Positions 1-7,470 of a DNA stretch of 37,614 bases are shown one piece after another. The translations under genes were made by a program, and so were the position numbers. Source of the stretch: Acholeplasmataceae bacterium UBA2284. GTDB taxonomy: Bacteria > Bacillota_I > Bacilli_A > Acholeplasmatales > Acholeplasmataceae. Under the pieces are notes generated by a model. The model was not told where the DNA came from and made no database searches. It saw nothing but the letters and a program-made list of their open reading frames with translations. Location: assembly GCA_002345705.1 (NCBI GenBank), contig DDWO01000027.1, positions 1-37,614 of the forward strand, given 5' to 3'. Numbering within the stretch: the first letter of the stretch is position 1; the number at the start of each line of letters is the position of its first letter.

Positions 1-42
1 GATTTTATAGAAAAAATAAATAAAACTAATTAAATATTAAAG

Positions 43-95
43 GCATAATGAATACCCGCTACCCCCTCCAAAGGTATTTCATTATGCTTTTTATT
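43..95 (+). terminator. Hairpin, probable terminator
   Basis: A long inverted repeat pairs GCATAATGAATACC (43-56) with GGTATTTCATTATGC (73-87), with one bulged A, and is followed on the plus strand by a T-rich run. It could end a plus-strand gene lying left of the window, and may work in both directions. Between it and the terminator at 205-242 I see no convincing gene. Confidence 0.55.
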
Positions 96-204
96 TATAA
101 ATTCATGAAATATACTTCATTCAATTTCAAACGCTATACGCGAAATGTGGATACCATTTCAAAAGACTTTAATAATATTCCTTGTGTTTTAACATGGAAT
201 TTTA

Positions 205-242
205 CTAGAAAAAAGAAGAAATCACTCAGCGATTTCTTCTTT
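205..242 (-). terminator. Rho-independent terminator of the Pycsar-like operon
   Basis: A perfect 12-bp stem (AAAGAAGAAATC at 212-223 with GATTTCTTCTTT at 231-242) encloses a 7-nt loop. On the minus strand it is followed by further T residues. It sits 14 nt past the stop of the last gene of the 3717-256 operon. Confidence 0.8.
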
Positions 243-255
243 AATAATTGGTTTT

Positions 256-1041
256 CTATATTTCAGAACTAATCATATATTTTGTGTCATACCTAATTGT
301 GTCAATTTTTAGATTGTTCAACTTGTAAATAACAATTTTTGGTAAATCTATATTACTCCCATTAGCAGATTCAATATAACTAAATGGCTTAAACCATATT
401 AAGTAGTCAGCATTACATTTTTTAATTGTTTTCACCATTACACTATCTGCCCAAAAACAATGTGGTTTTGCTAACAAAGAAGTGCCTTGATCTATATTGG
501 ATTTATCGAGATTATGTATTTGAAGATAATTCCCTGAAGATTCGTCCAAAACAAAGAATATTAACTTGCATTCAGGATGATTTTTCCTGTATTGGTCCAC
601 TTTTTTTGCATGTTTTGAAATCACTCTATCAAAGTTTTTTCTATATCTATCGAAGTTATGATCTTCTTCTGTTGGTAGTCCACTGTCACCTAATAACAAA
701 ATTTGCTTTAAATTAGGAAAATCATCTTTCACACCTAATTTTCTTAATTGTTTCAACATCTTATTCTCTTTGGCTTTTGTGGAATGAGTCTTACCACTAT
801 TAGTTGCTTGATCATCAAATCTCATAACTTCCATCATGAGCTCAAGATCATCATTATAGAAATCTGGGGGCAGATCTGATTTTGAAGAACTATTTTTCCA
901 TGTTTTCCATAATTCTTCATCATTTGTTGCTTGAAATATTTTCCATATATCATCAGATTGAGGAAATGCTAAGAGACGATTTTCAGAATCACGATAATAA
1001 GCTAGGATGTTATCCTCATTATCAAATGTAAAGTTTCTCAT
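256..1041 (-). CDS. Unknown protein, last gene of the Pycsar-like operon
   Basis: A 261-residue soluble protein that I do not recognise. It has no signal peptide or membrane segment. A notable acidic, aromatic motif near residues 57-77 reads PPDFYNDDLELMMEVMRFDD. A KTHSTKAKENK stretch follows. The C-terminal half alternates strand-like segments (KLIFFVLDE, ADYLIWFKPF, PKIVIYKLNN), which suggests a compact alpha/beta domain. It starts 5 nt after the stop of the DUF5706 effector gene with no strong ribosome site of its own, so translation is probably coupled. Its place behind a cyclase and its effector makes a second effector or accessory factor possible. A nuclease-like fold is conceivable from the acidic cluster and strand pattern, but no catalytic signature is certain. 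Confidence 0.75.
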   Translation of the reverse strand: MRNFTFDNEDNILAYYRDSENRLLAFPQSDDIWKIFQATNDEELWKTWKNSSSKSDLPPDFYNDDLELMMEVMRFDDQATNSGKTHSTKAKENKMLKQLRKLGVKDDFPNLKQILLLGDSGLPTEEDHNFDRYRKNFDRVISKHAKKVDQYRKNHPECKLIFFVLDESSGNYLQIHNLDKSNIDQGTSLLAKPHCFWADSVMVKTIKKCNADYLIWFKPFSYIESANGSNIDLPKIVIYKLNNLKIDTIRYDTKYMISSEI

Positions 1042-1046
1042 TTACA

Positions 1047-1571
1047 CTAACCAGCTACTATCATGAGTAAAATAGTTAAAGGTATAAGTGCTAATCCAAA
1101 CTTCAATGCAATATTAAAATGGCTCATCTTTCCATTTGCTATTTTTGAATTAATATTAATTTGAGAAAGAATCATCTCAGATAATGTATCTTCATTTACT
1201 TTCTTTGCAGAACTAATATAGTCTTGACTCTCCATTGTAGCAATTGAAACAAACGATACTAGGTTATCAGAAAAACTATCTGCTTTATTTGTTCTCGCTA
1301 TAAAAACAGATATTAAATGAAATATTGTGAATCCTAAGGCAATAACATATATAATCCCAAACACAACTATTAATGTGATTTGTAGCGTACTTCCATGAAT
1401 TATTAAATCTGCTAACTTCCCGTATGTGCTTGCTGAAAACCCAATGATCAAACCTAAGAAAGCAAGCAAAATAGAAGATTTATTATCTGCAGCTGTAATC
1501 CATGAATTTACAACTTCTAGTGTTCTAAATGAAGTATCTTTATCAAATACTTTCTTTACTGAATCTCCCAT
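1047..1571 (-). CDS. pycTM: Pycsar effector, DUF5706 membrane protein (PycTM-like)
   Basis: A 174-residue membrane protein. After a soluble N-terminus comes the DUF5706 signature: WITAADNKSSILLAFLGL at residues 24-41, running into the first membrane helix (33-49). Two more hydrophobic segments follow at about 63-92 and 152-174, flanking a helical cytoplasmic part. In the known PycTM family these proteins sense cyclic CMP or cyclic UMP made by a partner cyclase and damage the inner membrane, killing the infected cell. The gene overlaps the end of the cyclase gene by 16 nt and has a good AAGGAGG site, so the pair is expressed together, as in described Pycsar systems. Identity as a DUF5706-type effector is fairly sure. 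Which nucleotide it senses cannot be read from the sequence. Confidence 0.8.
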   Translation of the reverse strand: MGDSVKKVFDKDTSFRTLEVVNSWITAADNKSSILLAFLGLIIGFSASTYGKLADLIIHGSTLQITLIVVFGIIYVIALGFTIFHLISVFIARTNKADSFSDNLVSFVSIATMESQDYISSAKKVNEDTLSEMILSQININSKIANGKMSHFNIALKFGLALIPLTILLMIVAG

Positions 1572-2230
1572 GTTGCCTCCTTAATTATATATGTATTTTG
1601 CAAACTTGTTTGATAAGGTTCACAATATCCTTTATGTTTTCTATCAAGATGCTCATGTGTTTTTGCATCAATAATAACTTGATTCTTTTGTGCTAATCCA
1701 CAAAACTTCGATGCATAGTTTGTAATATCACTTGGATAAGCTACTTCACTTCCATTATCAGTAGTTAGCCTAGTTACATAAACATGTCCAGTTCTAATGC
1801 CTATACCACAACTTATTTCCCAGTCACTATTTAATAAAGAATTCATCGATTCAGCAATATAAGTATTGATAGTAATTGCGGCATCTACTGCACGCTGTCC
1901 TGAATTTCCAGTTGAATCGTTTGTAAATGCACATAAAATACCATCACCCACAATTTGAAGAATAACACCATTATAATCATTTATTGCTTTTCTACAAAGT
2001 TTAGTATACATCTGATAAATCTTAACCATATTCTTACGTCCAATTGCATCAGTTAGTACAGTTGAACTTCTTATGTCGATAAACATTAATGATGTTTCAA
2101 TATTATAGACTTTCTTACCGCTTGGTATTTGGTTTTGGTCTAAAAATCCAGTTTGATTTATTACCTCAATTTTCCTATCATAGATTTGTTTTAACTCATT
2201 CTTTAAAGAATCCAATTCACTTCTATTCAT
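1556..2230 (-). CDS. pycC: Class III nucleotidyl cyclase (PycC-like)
   Basis: A 224-residue protein that is essentially one adenylate/guanylate-cyclase catalytic domain. The two metal-binding aspartates are visible: FIDIRSS (D52) and the turn IVGDGIL (D96). A helical leader of about 45 residues precedes the domain. The nearby SCGIGIRTGHVYV strand and SDITNYASKFCGLA helix match the family's later motifs. There is no sensor or transmembrane part, the layout typical of PycC enzymes, which make cCMP or cUMP on phage infection. I chose the ATG at 2230 because AAAGGAG lies 6 nt before it; a TTG at 2248 would place the ribosome site inside the gene. It is followed by the DUF5706 effector. A housekeeping cAMP role is unlikely in this context. 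Confidence 0.8.
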   Translation of the reverse strand: MNRSELDSLKNELKQIYDRKIEVINQTGFLDQNQIPSGKKVYNIETSLMFIDIRSSTVLTDAIGRKNMVKIYQMYTKLCRKAINDYNGVILQIVGDGILCAFTNDSTGNSGQRAVDAAITINTYIAESMNSLLNSDWEISCGIGIRTGHVYVTRLTTDNGSEVAYPSDITNYASKFCGLAQKNQVIIDAKTHEHLDRKHKGYCEPYQTSLQNTYIIKEATWEIQ

Positions 2231-2244
2231 TAGAAACTCCTTTC

Positions 2245-3219
2245 TCAATAACGCTTTCTCGTTCTTCTTGTAGGTCGTTTTACTACTTTATTTGTAGTTT
2301 TCTTAAAATTGTTAAGTGTATATATAAATAATGGAATAAACACAGAAGTTATAATCCATTTAACTACTTCAAGTGTGTGTAAATACATTGTTCTTTCCAA
2401 CTCAGTCATAAAACTCAAGTCAATATCAGTGATGTATAAAATTCCAAAGAAACATGAAGCGATAAATATAAATAGCAACTGGTGTAAACGAATGATTCTA
2501 TGTTTGTTTACATCCTTTGTAAAAATATTTTTGAAACGCACAGTTAATGCAAATAGATTCGTAATCAATAATGCATAGAATAACATCGGTATAACAATAG
2601 AAAGCAAGTTATTTAGCGTTATATTCCACTCAAAAGGAATCAAAATCATACTATTTACATCTAATGGATAACCAAATGTTGCTAGAAAAATCAATAAACT
2701 CAGCATTGTAAATTGTATAGCATCCATGATCAATATTCTTTGTGTTCTTTTCTTATCAACTTTTGCTATTTTCAACATCCCTATTCCTAAAAGAAAGTTT
2801 ATAAGTCTCATAGCAAACAGGAATAGGATTGCATAGAGTAATTCAAAATAAATCGCAATCAGAATCGTTCCCCATATACTTGCTGTAGGGATACCAATAC
2901 TAATCACAATAATTGCTAATCCCAAACCAATTAAAATAATTGCACCAATTAATTTTGGAACAAATAATAGACCTTTTAAAAAGCCATGCCCTACCTTTTG
3001 TAATAAATTCCGTTTCTTCCCATCATCTTCTAATACATCATCATCTATATCTACTTCTTTTTCTTCTTTTTTGTTTTTATCTGGTACTGCACTTTGAATT
3101 TTCTGAATAAAATCTTTAAAACTAAACACTTTGAAAGCATGCAAATAGAATATGATTTTGCCAATAAACAAAAGCATAAAATCTATTGATATTAATATAA
3201 TCAATCCAATATTTAACAT
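2245..3219 (-). CDS. Polytopic membrane protein of the Pycsar-like operon
   Basis: A 324-residue integral membrane protein of unknown family. One N-terminal helix (about residues 3-28) is followed by a charged loop (about 45-72) rich in K, E and D, then roughly six hydrophobic segments between residues 82 and 302. The C-terminus is very basic (KRPTRRTRKRY), as expected for a cytoplasmic tail. The gene starts 3 nt after the metalloprotease-like gene and ends just ahead of the cyclase start, so it is an internal member of the operon. I see no transporter or enzyme motif. It may be an extra membrane effector or a sensor, but that is inferred from position only. Confidence 0.75.
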   Translation of the reverse strand: MLNIGLIILISIDFMLLFIGKIIFYLHAFKVFSFKDFIQKIQSAVPDKNKKEEKEVDIDDDVLEDDGKKRNLLQKVGHGFLKGLLFVPKLIGAIILIGLGLAIIVISIGIPTASIWGTILIAIYFELLYAILFLFAMRLINFLLGIGMLKIAKVDKKRTQRILIMDAIQFTMLSLLIFLATFGYPLDVNSMILIPFEWNITLNNLLSIVIPMLFYALLITNLFALTVRFKNIFTKDVNKHRIIRLHQLLFIFIASCFFGILYITDIDLSFMTELERTMYLHTLEVVKWIITSVFIPLFIYTLNNFKKTTNKVVKRPTRRTRKRY

Positions 3220-3222
3220 ACT

Positions 3223-3717
3223 CTACACCTCTTGAAAATAATCTAGTTTTAAAGCCACCTCATTTTTAATACATTCCGGTATTATACTCTTAACATTATA
3301 TAGTTTCATTATTTGAAAATGAGCAAATGCAATTGCATCTATTTCAATTTTTTGTTTAAGATATTCTTCTTCAGGGATCTCTTTTTTTGTAGGTGAGTTA
3401 TAATTACTCATTTCCTCTTTCCAAATCTGAATGGTTTTTGAATTAATATTGCTCTCACCTTGATACTCTCCTGTTATCAACTTCCATTGAAATGCATGTC
3501 TAGTTTCATGAAAGCATGTAACTTGAATCTCTATAGGATTTGCTTGCTCTATCCACTCTTCATTAAATGCTATGATATATCTTTCTTTTAAGAAGATAGA
3601 ATTAATTCCTTTTTCTGTCATATCTTGATTATAAAAAAACTGCACGTCAGGAGTTTCTATACCTAGAATTCGTGCAGCTAAAGTCGTACCATTGATCGCA
3701 ACTTCGTAGTTATCAAT
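3223..3717 (-). CDS. Putative zinc metalloprotease (HETRH), probable ATT start
   Basis: A 164-residue protein with an HExxH zinc-binding motif, HETRHAFQ (H70, E71, H74), and a downstream EIDAIAFA segment (E125, D127) that could supply the third ligand. It resembles small Firmicutes proteins with a HExRHxxQ plus E-x-D-A-x-x-FA pattern and loosely recalls ImmA/IrrE-type peptidases. The reading frame stays open upstream of the GTG at 3645 and meets no ATG, GTG or TTG with a ribosome site. An AGGGGG site at 3726-3731 lies 8 nt before an in-frame ATT at 3717, so I take ATT as the start. It is first in the operon that encodes the cyclase and effector. A role in regulating or proteolytically activating the system is possible but inferred. 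Confidence 0.7.
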   Translation of the reverse strand: MDNYEVAINGTTLAARILGIETPDVQFFYNQDMTEKGINSIFLKERYIIAFNEEWIEQANPIEIQVTCFHETRHAFQWKLITGEYQGESNINSKTIQIWKEEMSNYNSPTKKEIPEEEYLKQKIEIDAIAFAHFQIMKLYNVKSIIPECIKNEVALKLDYFQEV

Positions 3718-3750
3718 GTTGTGTTCCCCCTAGATATCCTCTTAAGTAAA

Positions 3751-3759
3751 ATTATATCA
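3751..3759 (-). promoter_or_regulatory. Extended -10 promoter of the Pycsar-like operon
   Basis: The minus strand reads TGATATAAT here, a perfect extended -10 element. It lies about 35 nt before the ATT start at 3717. No strong -35 is visible; the upstream DNA is T-rich. The promoter lies between the phage late terminator and the first gene, so the operon should be transcribed independently of phage late expression. Confidence 0.7.
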
Positions 3760-3782
3760 CATTTTCTTAATTATAAAAATAC

Positions 3783-3813
3783 AAAAAAAGCCACACCTTT
3801 TTACCGGTGTGGC
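3783..3813 (-). terminator. Strong terminator at the end of the phage late operon
   Basis: GCCACACC (3790-3797) pairs with GGTGTGGC (3806-3813), and the minus strand then runs into seven T residues. It lies 22 nt after the last late gene and insulates the defence operon to the left. Confidence 0.9.
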
Positions 3814-3834
3814 CATGTTTGTGAGTTTGATTCC

Positions 3835-4095
3835 TTATTCGTTTTTTGTATTAATGAATGTTACCTTTTCTCCAACAATTCTTAAGATATTTTTATCGAT
3901 ATTGAGTGATGCTTTAACTCCTATTGTAGCACCGTCAGTAATATAGCCTAGAACACTTTCCATCAAACCATCTGATAGAGATACTGGAATTAAATCTGAA
4001 TCTTTTTCATTTGGTCTTTTTATATCAATTGTAACAATGCCTGCTAGCTTATCGAGTTTGTTAACTCGTCCTACTAATATTACTTGGTTTAACAT
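3835..4095 (-). CDS. Short SSB-like OB-fold protein
   Basis: An 86-residue protein that opens with MLNQVILVGRVNK, the classic first strand of single-stranded-DNA-binding (SSB/PriB-type) OB folds. It carries strand-turn-strand patterns to the end (TIDIKRPN, LIPVSLSDG, IGVKASLN). It is shorter than cellular SSB (about 170) and lacks the acidic C-terminal tail that recruits partners. It is the last gene before the late terminator, an odd place for a replication protein, and has its own AAGGAGG site. Binding single-stranded DNA or RNA is likely from the fold; its job at the end of the lysis region is not clear. Confidence 0.7.
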   Translation of the reverse strand: MLNQVILVGRVNKLDKLAGIVTIDIKRPNEKDSDLIPVSLSDGLMESVLGYITDGATIGVKASLNIDKNILRIVGEKVTFINTKNE

Positions 4096-4165
4096 ACTTT
4101 TCCTCCTTGGTTTGGTTATGACACATATTACCTAAATTAAGTTACTATAGCAACTTATACTTGCC

Positions 4166-4651
4166 TTATTTATTCAACTTGTCAGCAATGATTTTTTCTG
4201 CTTCAGAAAGTGTTGATTTGCCATGCATTTTATTACTGAAAGAAATGTATTCGTCAATGATGGATTCAATTTTGCTTTGATTATCTTCAACAAAGCCAAT
4301 TGCTTTTTCTGTTGATCCAGTTAAGTTTGATACCCATTCACTAAGTCTTTGAATAACAGCTTGTTTCTTTTCATCTCCAGCAAGGAATATTTCACCTTTT
4401 TGTTTTGCAATCTGATTCTTTTCCTCGACAATCATAATGAACTCTTTAATTGTCTTTTGAACCGTTTCATCAAACACAATATTGGTTGCTTTTGTCACTA
4501 AATCAGCTACTACTGCAGAAGAATTCTTAATATCTTCTTTTACTTCTTTGATCACAGTTGACAGATTTCCACTTTCTTTAAACTTCGATGTGGAGTAAAG
4601 AATGAGTGTTAAAACGTTAGTTACGATCAATATTGTTTCAAGTGTTGTCAT
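4166..4651 (-). CDS. Holin-like membrane protein
   Basis: A 161-residue protein with one N-terminal membrane segment (about residues 4-20) followed by a long, charged helical cytoplasmic region that ends SEAEKIIADKLNK. This layout (a single N-terminal helix plus a helical tail ending in an AE-x-x-I-x-x-x-L-N-K-like helix) recalls the phage LL-H holin family. The gene follows a second small membrane protein, overlaps it by 14 nt, and lies downstream of the tail fibres, where lysis genes are normal. No endolysin is next to it. Holin function is inferred from topology and position. Confidence 0.6.
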   Translation of the reverse strand: MTTLETILIVTNVLTLILYSTSKFKESGNLSTVIKEVKEDIKNSSAVVADLVTKATNIVFDETVQKTIKEFIMIVEEKNQIAKQKGEIFLAGDEKKQAVIQRLSEWVSNLTGSTEKAIGFVEDNQSKIESIIDEYISFSNKMHGKSTLSEAEKIIADKLNK

Positions 4652-4931
4652 TTGGTTTTCCTCCTATATGGTTATATATATTTACTTGTGAATCTTCTAG
4701 TCTTGATACTCGATGTTCAAGAACATTGACATCCTTTTTAAGGGATTTAATATCCTGCCCATGCATTTCAAGTAGGTTTAGCATCTTCACATTTTGCTTT
4801 TCTATTCTTTGTAGATTAACGATGATTTCATCATTTTTTGTTTTATTCTTTTTTTCTTGTTGACTGAATTGTTTAATAGTTGTCAAAATCACCACAACCA
4901 TAGTCACAACCCAGTAAATTAAATTTTGCAT
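4638..4931 (-). CDS. Small membrane coiled-coil protein, holin/XhlA-like
   Basis: A 97-residue protein from the ATG at 4931, which has GAGGTG at the right distance. A GTG at 4964 would add 11 residues inside the preceding gene. A membrane helix (about residues 4-18, IYWVVTMVVVILTT) is followed by a coiled coil with heptad leucines and isoleucines (about 25-85, e.g. IIVNLQRIEKQ, VNVLEHRVSRLED). Such anchored coiled coils (XhlA/haemolysin-like) usually sit beside holins and assist lysis. The hydrophilic tail has no motif. Position and topology support the call; sequence recognition is weak. Confidence 0.6.
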   Translation of the reverse strand: MQNLIYWVVTMVVVILTTIKQFSQQEKKNKTKNDEIIVNLQRIEKQNVKMLNLLEMHGQDIKSLKKDVNVLEHRVSRLEDSQVNIYNHIGGKPNDNT

Positions 4932-4950
4932 ACGAAACACCTCTGTTATA

Positions 4951-5589
4951 CTATCCCAGTCCACTTTGTATCATCTCATTTCTGTAATTCTCTAGGTAGT
5001 CAAATAAGGATACTATCTCTTCTTCATAATTAGCCTCGTGATTTATTTTGTAATTTGCTTTATAATCAATCATTTTACTTTTCCAAGGTTCATCTACGAT
5101 TAGGTCAAACGCACCTGTCTGATTGAAATGTTCAATCATTCCTCTTAGTCTATATAGATGATAGAAAGCTTTAGATTTTTGATTAACTTCAAATACACTT
5201 TTTGAATAGATTAATAATGCGTCTATTAAATTGCTAATAAATATACTATCAACATTTGTAATCAGATTATCTAACTCATCTGAAAACACAGGATTTAAAT
5301 AATACTCATTTGATTTAATACCAAGAACATTATCTGCTGCTTGCCTATGATAAGCGATGATTGAATCATCAAATTGTTGTCTCTTAATAAAATCCTCTTT
5401 CGAGAAAACAAATAAATCATATTTTCTAATAAATAAATGAAGGATTCCTCTAAAGCCCTCTAATACGACAGTGACATCAATATCGCTTGTATTTTCATCT
5501 AATCCATATGCTCTAGATCCACCATAGTAAATAAGCAAAATTTCAGTATTTGGAAATACTTCTTTAATGAGATTATAAATGTCATTCAT
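4951..5589 (-). CDS. DNA polymerase beta-type nucleotidyltransferase
   Basis: A 212-residue protein whose N-terminus has the pol-beta nucleotidyltransferase signature: GGSRAYGLDENTSDIDVTVV (about residues 23-42), with the GGS helix cap and the D-x-D metal pair. The rest is helical and includes an R/H-rich region (YHLYRLRGMIEHFNQ). This resembles stand-alone phage nucleotidyltransferases and the minimal enzymes that transfer nucleotides to RNA or proteins (RlaP and MNT relatives). It lies between the tail-fibre genes and the holins, where an endolysin or chaperone is usual, and overlaps the preceding gene by 8 nt. Substrate unknown. RNA repair, counter-defence or a MNT-like modifying role are all possible. 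Confidence 0.75.
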   Translation of the reverse strand: MNDIYNLIKEVFPNTEILLIYYGGSRAYGLDENTSDIDVTVVLEGFRGILHLFIRKYDLFVFSKEDFIKRQQFDDSIIAYHRQAADNVLGIKSNEYYLNPVFSDELDNLITNVDSIFISNLIDALLIYSKSVFEVNQKSKAFYHLYRLRGMIEHFNQTGAFDLIVDEPWKSKMIDYKANYKINHEANYEEEIVSLFDYLENYRNEMIQSGLG

Positions 5590-5917
5590 TTACTTCCTCC
5601 ACAATAGGCTCAGGTAGTGGTGGCCCTAAAACATCATAATCATCTAGTGCATCTTCAAATCCAATGACATTTTGTTTTAGCCAGTTATATCCTTCAACAA
5701 TTGGATTCACATCTAAAAACAATCCATAATCAGAAAATGGGATTGATATATCCACTTCCTCAATTGGATGGTTATTACTTGCTCTTGCTTCTTTGGATAA
5801 ATAGGATGCCACACATACTGTAATCTTCTTGTTTAAATAACTTATATTGAATGCGGTGATTCGATGATATGATGCACCTACTCCAAACTTCGTATTTAAT
5901 TCTTTAATGATTGCCAT
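5582..5917 (-). CDS. Conserved phage protein after the tail fibres
   Basis: A 111-residue soluble protein starting MAIIKELNTKFGV. Its first half is strand-rich and its C-terminus is acidic and proline-rich (LGPPLPEPIVEEVNE). Small proteins of this kind are common between tail-fibre and lysis genes in Firmicutes siphophages; I know no function for them. It lies 10 nt after the tail-fibre gene and overlaps the nucleotidyltransferase gene. Confidence 0.65.
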   Translation of the reverse strand: MAIIKELNTKFGVGASYHRITAFNISYLNKKITVCVASYLSKEARASNNHPIEEVDISIPFSDYGLFLDVNPIVEGYNWLKQNVIGFEDALDDYDVLGPPLPEPIVEEVNE

Positions 5918-5927
5918 ATATAATTCC

Positions 5928-6608
5928 CTACTTTCTTCTCATTCTATAAATCGTCACTGAAATACTATCAGGTGTTCCTATGGACATACCTGGATTGATA
6001 TATAATGCACCAAGGTCGCCATATGCTGTATGGACAAAATCAGCCATTTTAATTGAACCATCACCTTGTCCAGAAAGAGTTGTCATACTTTTTCCATAAG
6101 CAACCCAAACTTGCGTATCAAGATAACTTGCTTTAAACGTTGGTGATATCTCAAAATCTATGACTTTTGTAATCCCACTTGTAATCGTTGGTCCTGCAAC
6201 GTAGCTATCTTCGATATATTTTGCAGTTGTATTCGTAGTCGATCTTTTATCGTGCACTGTGTCTTCTGTGTTAAAATGATGGTTAATATACGATCCATAA
6301 AGACTTGATTGAGCTGATGTTCTGTAATAAATATATGTATCTGATGTATCAACTGATGTTCCTTGTGTCGATGCAATGACATGCACTTTATAAATGTAAT
6401 TAGGATCAAAAGGATAAGATAAACTATGTGTATATGCAGTTCCTTGATAAAAATAGACTTGTTCTAATGCACCACCTATTTTTACAACAGATGAAATGCC
6501 TCTTGCATAGAGTGTTTCACTACTATAATCAAATGCTAACTCTCCTAAATAACTTAAATTTGACGTTGTTGGGGTTGAAGTGCCTCGTTTAACTCTGATG
6601 ATCGGCAT
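5928..6608 (-). CDS. Tail fibre / receptor-binding-type protein 2
   Basis: A 226-residue protein opening MPIIRVKRGTSTPTTSNLSY, followed by LGELAFDYSSETLYARG. This repeats the N-terminal pattern of the neighbouring gene (6608-7459) and of phage tail-fibre modules with the I-x-[IV]-KR-[GR]-T and GE...D-[YF]-S-x-E-x-LY signature. The rest is Ser, Thr, Gly and Tyr rich and strand-forming, as expected for a trimeric beta-structured tip (e.g. VWVAYGKSMTTLSGQGDGS). No enzyme motif is visible. Probable role: host-surface binding at the tail tip. The ATG overlaps the stop of the preceding fibre gene. Confidence 0.7.
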   Translation of the reverse strand: MPIIRVKRGTSTPTTSNLSYLGELAFDYSSETLYARGISSVVKIGGALEQVYFYQGTAYTHSLSYPFDPNYIYKVHVIASTQGTSVDTSDTYIYYRTSAQSSLYGSYINHHFNTEDTVHDKRSTTNTTAKYIEDSYVAGPTITSGITKVIDFEISPTFKASYLDTQVWVAYGKSMTTLSGQGDGSIKMADFVHTAYGDLGALYINPGMSIGTPDSISVTIYRMRRK

Positions 6609-7459
6609 TAGTAAGTTCCACCATCAATAATTGATGACGGTGTCAATACTTTTGAATCATCTATCCCTAATTTATATGTAATTCTTGTCGGCGTATAATT
6701 TGAATCAACAACAGCGACATATAAAAGGCCATCAATAATGACATTATTTGCATATTCTGTTTCAGAAGCTGCGACTGCAATCCCATCTGAATCGCCAATA
6801 TAAATATCTTTCACATTACTCAAAATTGTTCTTTGAGTTTCTGTTAAATGTAGATTCGAAGCAACATGTGTGTTATAAGTTGTTGAAGCAACACCGCCAA
6901 GTCCAGCAAGTGAAATTGTTACTGCCCCTGTTGAACCATTAACGCTCGTTACAGCATCAGTTGGTGTTAAGAGTTCTTGCCAGTTAGCAAGCGTTGAGTA
7001 AGGTGATGCCTTTAGAATAAACGACTTGTTTAAGTCGGTTCTAACGGCAACGTCGCCTTCCTGTGCGTTTGATAAAGCAAGCATCGCAGTCTGACTTGAA
7101 ACAACATACGTATTTGTCATTGCGATTTTTGGAACAACGCTGTCTGCTAATTTCCCACTAGCATCAAGGATAGGAACATTTCCACTACCTGTTCCGGTAT
7201 TCTTTGTTGAAGCTGTCCCTAAATTGAGTGCTGTAATCTTCGTATCAATCTGATCGTCTACTTTGTCTACACCAGGTATTTTTAAGTAATCTGATTCTGC
7301 AAGTGGTACAGAAACACTCGCTACTTTATCTGCTTTTGCGATATATAAATGTTCACCACTAAAATCAACTTGTGGTTCCCCAGCTTTGACAGTTCCAGTT
7401 GTTCCTGTAAGTGGTCCTGTTCCTGCAGTGGTTCTTCTTTTTATTTGAATTGTAGCCAT
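6608..7459 (-). CDS. Tail fibre protein 1
   Basis: A 283-residue protein with the N-terminal module MATIQIKRRTTAGTGPLTG and then GEPQVDFSGEHLYIAKAD, the same pattern as its neighbour. A central region (VTSVNGSTGAVTISLAGLGG, about residues 173-192) is a common phage-fibre collagen/triple-stranded repeat-like motif, followed by THVASNLHLTETQ, which recalls fibre segments that cap a shaft. It ends IIDGGTY, similar to the end of the 8244-9362 protein. It is probably the shaft-forming fibre and part of the host-recognition apparatus. Confidence 0.75.
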   Translation of the reverse strand: MATIQIKRRTTAGTGPLTGTTGTVKAGEPQVDFSGEHLYIAKADKVASVSVPLAESDYLKIPGVDKVDDQIDTKITALNLGTASTKNTGTGSGNVPILDASGKLADSVVPKIAMTNTYVVSSQTAMLALSNAQEGDVAVRTDLNKSFILKASPYSTLANWQELLTPTDAVTSVNGSTGAVTISLAGLGGVASTTYNTHVASNLHLTETQRTILSNVKDIYIGDSDGIAVAASETEYANNVIIDGLLYVAVVDSNYTPTRITYKLGIDDSKVLTPSSIIDGGTY

Positions 7460-7470
7460 TTAAATGCCTC

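Noticed and set aside
48..272. Open frame of 74 codons on the plus strand
   Set aside because: It runs through two terminator hairpins, has no ribosome site and its predicted protein has no recognisable pattern.
6158..6409. 83-codon minus-strand frame
   Set aside because: It lies wholly inside the tail-fibre gene in another frame, without a ribosome site.
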